From positions 1-41,258 of the forward strand of contig NZ_JANZKV010000096.1 in NCBI RefSeq assembly GCF_025060895.1: DNA of 41,258 nt, read 5' to 3'. The position numbers and the translations under genes were made by a program. Shown in pieces: positions 39,301 to 41,258 of this stretch. The DNA comes from Stieleria sedimenti. GTDB lineage: Bacteria > Planctomycetota > Planctomycetia > Pirellulales > Pirellulaceae. How positions within the stretch are numbered: the stretch's first letter is position 1; each line of letters starts with the position of its first letter. The notes under the pieces are model-generated. The model was not told where the DNA came from. It did no database searches and saw only the letters and a list, made by a program, of their open reading frames with translations.

Positions 39301-41258
39301 GTGCAAGTACTGAATGTTGGCCGGCGTATCCAAGAACGTGTTCAAGTCGGCGAGTGCTCCGGTCAGGGTCAGTGTTCCAGTGCCCGATCCACCCACGGTC
39401 ACTCCACCGCCGGTCGAGGCCGATAAATCGCCGCCGGTGGACGTCGAAAGCGTGACCGTCAAATTGCCACCGTTGTCATCCAGGTCCGCCAAGTTGAGCG
39501 CCGACAGATCGACGTTGCTGCTGACGTCTTCGGTGACCGTAATGTCGCTCGGCAGTCCGGCGCCCGTCGGATCATCGTTCGTCGCGGCGATCGAGATGTC
39601 ACGCGTCTGCGTGTTCGAATCCACGTCACCGTCGTTGACAGTGAACGAAACCGTGCGTGTCGCCGTCGACGGGTTGTCGCTGCTGTTGGTGTAGGTGATG
39701 CTCCGCAGTGCCGCTTCGTACTGGGCCACCGTCGCGGTGCCGGTCAGCGTCATCGTCCCACTGCCCGCGTTCCAGACGCCGCTGATTCCGTTCTGGTCGA
39801 CGAAGCTCAACACATCTTCGCCGCTAGCGTAGTTTCCGGTGATTTGAACCACGGCCGATTCCAGGTTTGTGTCATCACTGTCGCTCAGCGCCAGCGTCGA
39901 CGTGATCGCTACCGCGCCGTCATTTTCCGTGTAGGCCAGCGTGCTGCCTTCGATGGAGGCTTCCACCGGAGCATCGTTGACATTACTGACCGTCCAATTG
40001 AACGTGCTGCTGGTCGTCGTCCCAGCGCCGTCGTCGACGGTGAAGTCGAACGAATCGCTCGTCGTTTCCGAGCCGTCGTGATCGTACGTGATCAGACCCG
40101 CATCGATGTCCGCTTGCGTGAAGGTGTCGCTGACGTTCAACGCTGAACCGAGACGGTACAGGGTTCCGTTGGTCGGCACCGCATCAACCGTGTAAACCAA
40201 TTGGCTGTCCGTGTTGTCGACGTCGGTCGTTTCCAGCATCGCCGTGGCCACGGTGTTGCCGACCGAGCCTTCCGGGACCGTGTCACCGGTGTTGGTCGCC
40301 AGCACCTGCTCATCATTGACCGCGGTAATATCGACGTTGACGGTGCCGATCGTTTGATCCGTTCCACCGCCGCTGCCGGTGTTGCCGCCGTCGTTGACAA
40401 CGACTTGGATCGTGTCGGCGTCGTTGCCGAACGTGTGCGGCGCAGAGTGCAAGTACTGAATGTTGGCCGGCGTATCCAAGAACGTGTTCAAATCGGCGAG
40501 TGTTCCGGTCAGGGTCAGCGTGCCGGTTCCCGATCCACCCACGGTGACTCCGCCACCGGTCGATGCCGATAGATCGCCGCCCGTCGATGTCGATAGCGTG
40601 ACGGTCAGGTTGCCGCCGTTCTCATCCAAGTCACTCAGGTTGAGAGCCGACAGATCGACATTGCTGCTGACGTCTTCGGTCACCGTGATGTCACTCGGCA
40701 ATCCCGTCCCCGTCGGGTCATCGTTGGTCGCCGCGATCGAGATGTCGCGGGTTTGCGTGTTGGAATCCACATCGCCATCGTTGACCGTGAACGCAACGGT
40801 GCGGGTCAACGTCGATGGGTTGTCGCTGCTGTTGGTGTAGGTGATGCTCCGCAGCGCCGCTTCGTACTGGGCCACCGTTGCCGTGCCGGAAAGCGTCAGC
40901 GTGCCGGCCCCCCCGTTCCAAACGCCGCTGATCCCATTTTGGTTCACGAACGTCAGCACGTCTTGGCCGTTGGTGTAGTTGCCAGTGATCTGAACCACGG
41001 CAGATTCCAGATTAGTATCATCGACATCGCTCAGAGTCAACGTCGACGTGATCGCCACCGCGCCGTCATTTTCCGTGTAGGCCAGCGTGCTGCCTTCGAT
41101 CGATGCCTCTACCGGAGCATCGTTGACATTACTGATCGTCCAATTGAACGTGCTGCTGGTCGTCGTGCCCGCGCCGTCGTCGACCGTGAAGTCAAAACTG
41201 TCCGATGAAGTTTGGCTGCCATCATGATCGTACGTGATCAGGCCCGCATCGATGTCGG
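36394..41258 (-). CDS. Giant cadherin-like surface protein C (N terminus beyond the window)
   Basis: The frame is open from the stop at 36394 to the right edge, giving 1620 visible residues; the start lies outside. Visible order, N to C: about 2.8 mega-repeats of 382 residues, a Cadherin_3/CSPG repeat (NDSPNLVSNTGMTVAEG), a classical cadherin domain, a tandem-95-type domain (NEAPAATGEAFTVPIGETLS), an acidic Ser/Glu linker and the C-terminal membrane domain (FWALRGG, SSLPAWRFIDPIAML). It aligns with gene A at a constant offset of 22,514 bp from 37091 to the edge, so it is a recent paralogue. A LEDRILLSA leader and DUF4347 are expected upstream but not seen. A V codon at 41058 is not a start; translation clearly continues beyond it. 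Confidence 0.85.
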   Translation of the reverse strand, partial: DIDAGLITYDHDGSQTSSDSFDFTVDDGAGTTTSSTFNWTISNVNDAPVEASIEGSTLAYTENDGAVAITSTLTLSDVDDTNLESAVVQITGNYTNGQDVLTFVNQNGISGVWNGGAGTLTLSGTATVAQYEAALRSITYTNSSDNPSTLTRTVAFTVNDGDVDSNTQTRDISIAATNDDPTGTGLPSDITVTEDVSSNVDLSALNLSDLDENGGNLTVTLSTSTGGDLSASTGGGVTVGGSGTGTLTLTGTLADLNTFLDTPANIQYLHSAPHTFGNDADTIQVVVNDGGNTGSGGGTDQTIGTVNVDITAVNDEQVLATNTGDTVPEGSVGNTVATAMLETTDVDNTDSQLVYTVDAVPTNGTLYRLGSALNVSDTFTQADIDAGLITYDHDGSETTSDSFDFTVDDGAGTTTSSTFNWTVSNVNDAPVEASIEGSTLAYTENDGAVAITSTLALSDSDDTNLESAVVQITGNYASGEDVLSFVDQNGISGVWNAGSGTMTLTGTATVAQYEAALRSITYTNSSDNPSTATRTVSFTVNDGDVDSNTQTRDISIAATNDDPTGAGLPSDITVTEDVSSNVDLSALNLADLDDNGGNLTVTLSTSTGGDLSASTGGGVTVGGSGTGTLTLTGALADLNTFLDTPANIQYLHGTPHTFGNDADTIQVVVNDGGNTGSGGGTDQTIGTVNVDITAVNDEQVLATNTGDTVPEGSVGNTVTTAMLETTDVDNTDSQLVYTVDAVPANGTLYRLGSALSVSDTFTQADIDAGLITYDHDGSQTSSDSFDFTVDDGAGTTTSSTFNWTVSNFNDAPVEASIEGSTLAYTENDGAVAITSTLALSDVDDTNLESAVVQITGNYASGEDVLTFVDQNGISGVWNAGAGTLTLTGTATVAQYEVALRSITYTNSSDNPSTLTRTVAFTVNDGDVDSNTQTRDISIAATNDDPTGAGLPTDITVTEDVSSNVDLSALNLADLDENGGNLTVTLSTSTGGDLSASTGGGVTVGGSGTGTLTLTGTLADLNTFLDTPANIQYLHSAPHTFGNDADTIQVVVNDGGNTGSGGGTDQTIGTVNVDITAVNDSPNLVSNTGMTVAEGSTGVAITPGMLSGSDVDDASMDLTYTLTDDVDNGTLTLAGFGTLSLGDSFTQADLDNGDVTYSHDDSETAGDGFGFTLADGGEDGASAIAGSFTITVTPVNDNAISAIADVDPSANSVAEDAVSGTLVGITALASDADAGATVTYSLDDDAGGRFSIETTTGIVRVAGALDHETSSSETITVRATSSDGSTTTMTNSIAVTDVNEAPAATGEAFTVPIGETLSVGVAGVIFNDTDIDGDTLAIVLVAGPTNGTFSLDPGGNFTYTPNAGFFGQDSFFYRVTDGTLSSNVAEVVLEVPVVAPVDGTSNPLPGDEVVADETPDSETLTESESESEFETETDNAADESEASESTDDGGSSSAIAVPLVSPIQGGVGERSSNEAAERAAAERTADELAASEQRLIASYTTVQNSANFVLSYSPELEQLERLLQQDLQQAIVWTQWDDYQEQEQSPVTVVVGAAGAGMSVFSVGYVFWALRGGALMSVFASSLPAWRFIDPIAMLSAYRSSQSKLDEGLESLLSRGDSAAP
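38026..41258 (-). repeat. 1146-bp mega-repeats in gene C, truncated by the window edge
   Basis: Units lie at 38026-39171, 39172-40317 and 40318 to the edge, with the same unit structure as in gene A. Landmark gttgccgacc falls at 39109 and 40255, 1146 bp apart. The third unit is cut after 941 bp. Confidence 0.92.

Noticed and set aside
41056-41058. GTG at 41058 as start of gene C
   Set aside because: The codon is an internal Val of the mega-repeat (GAVAITSTL), and the repeat continues in frame to the window edge.

Overview
The window (GC-rich, no tRNA, rRNA, CRISPR array or transposase seen) looks like chromosomal DNA of a planctomycete, most likely Pirellulaceae (Rhodopirellula/Stieleria-like). 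Grounds: a primary sigma factor with a long basic insert, a Cys-rich secreted protein ending in an SHD1-like domain, frequent intergenic palindromic repeats, weak or absent Shine-Dalgarno sites with TTG/GTG starts, and giant cadherin-like proteins with an N-terminal LEDRILLSA motif. The genus is inference.

Left part (1-13.8 kb): ordinary, mostly single-gene units. Minus strand: a TPR/glycosyltransferase-B-like protein (96-1499), the primary sigma factor (1705-3267, TTG start, own terminator at 1553-1586), a DJ-1/PfpI protein and ribonuclease HI (4906-5901, translationally coupled), a histidine kinase with a CxxCH sensor domain (6157-8013), YaaA (10578-11345), a zinc-dependent dehydrogenase (12554-13528) and a 65-residue zinc-ribbon protein (13593-13790). 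Plus strand: a two-helix zinc-ribbon membrane protein (4171-4695), a secreted Cys-rich DDLFGD-repeat protein (8343-9920), a GrpB-family protein (10024-10545) and a SAM methyltransferase (11496-12278). The gaps carry dispersed palindromic elements.

Right part (13.9-41.3 kb): three giant paralogous genes in tandem on the minus strand, here called A (13895-27073, 4392 aa), B (27464-36175, 2903 aa) and C (36394 to beyond the right edge, at least 1620 aa). A and B begin with the same 23-residue LEDRILLSA leader and a DUF4347 domain. All three end with the same roughly 100-residue C-terminal membrane domain (FWALRGG...SSLPAWRFIDP). Between these ends are interchangeable modules: DNRLRE-like, LamG, DUF2341, beta-helix, cadherin, Cadherin_3/CSPG and tandem-95-type repeats.

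The most interesting content is (i) the conserved N-terminal/C-terminal motif pair bracketing variable ectodomains, a candidate sorting or anchoring system; (ii) in-frame mega-repeats of exactly 1146 bp, four tandem copies plus one orphan partial copy in A and at least 2.8 copies in C; (iii) an A/C duplication at a constant offset of 22,514 bp with a sharp edge and a mosaic divergence pattern, indicating ongoing gene conversion or unequal exchange; and (iv) a strong SD-ATG in the wrong frame at the start of A. No secretion machinery specific to these proteins is encoded in the window.
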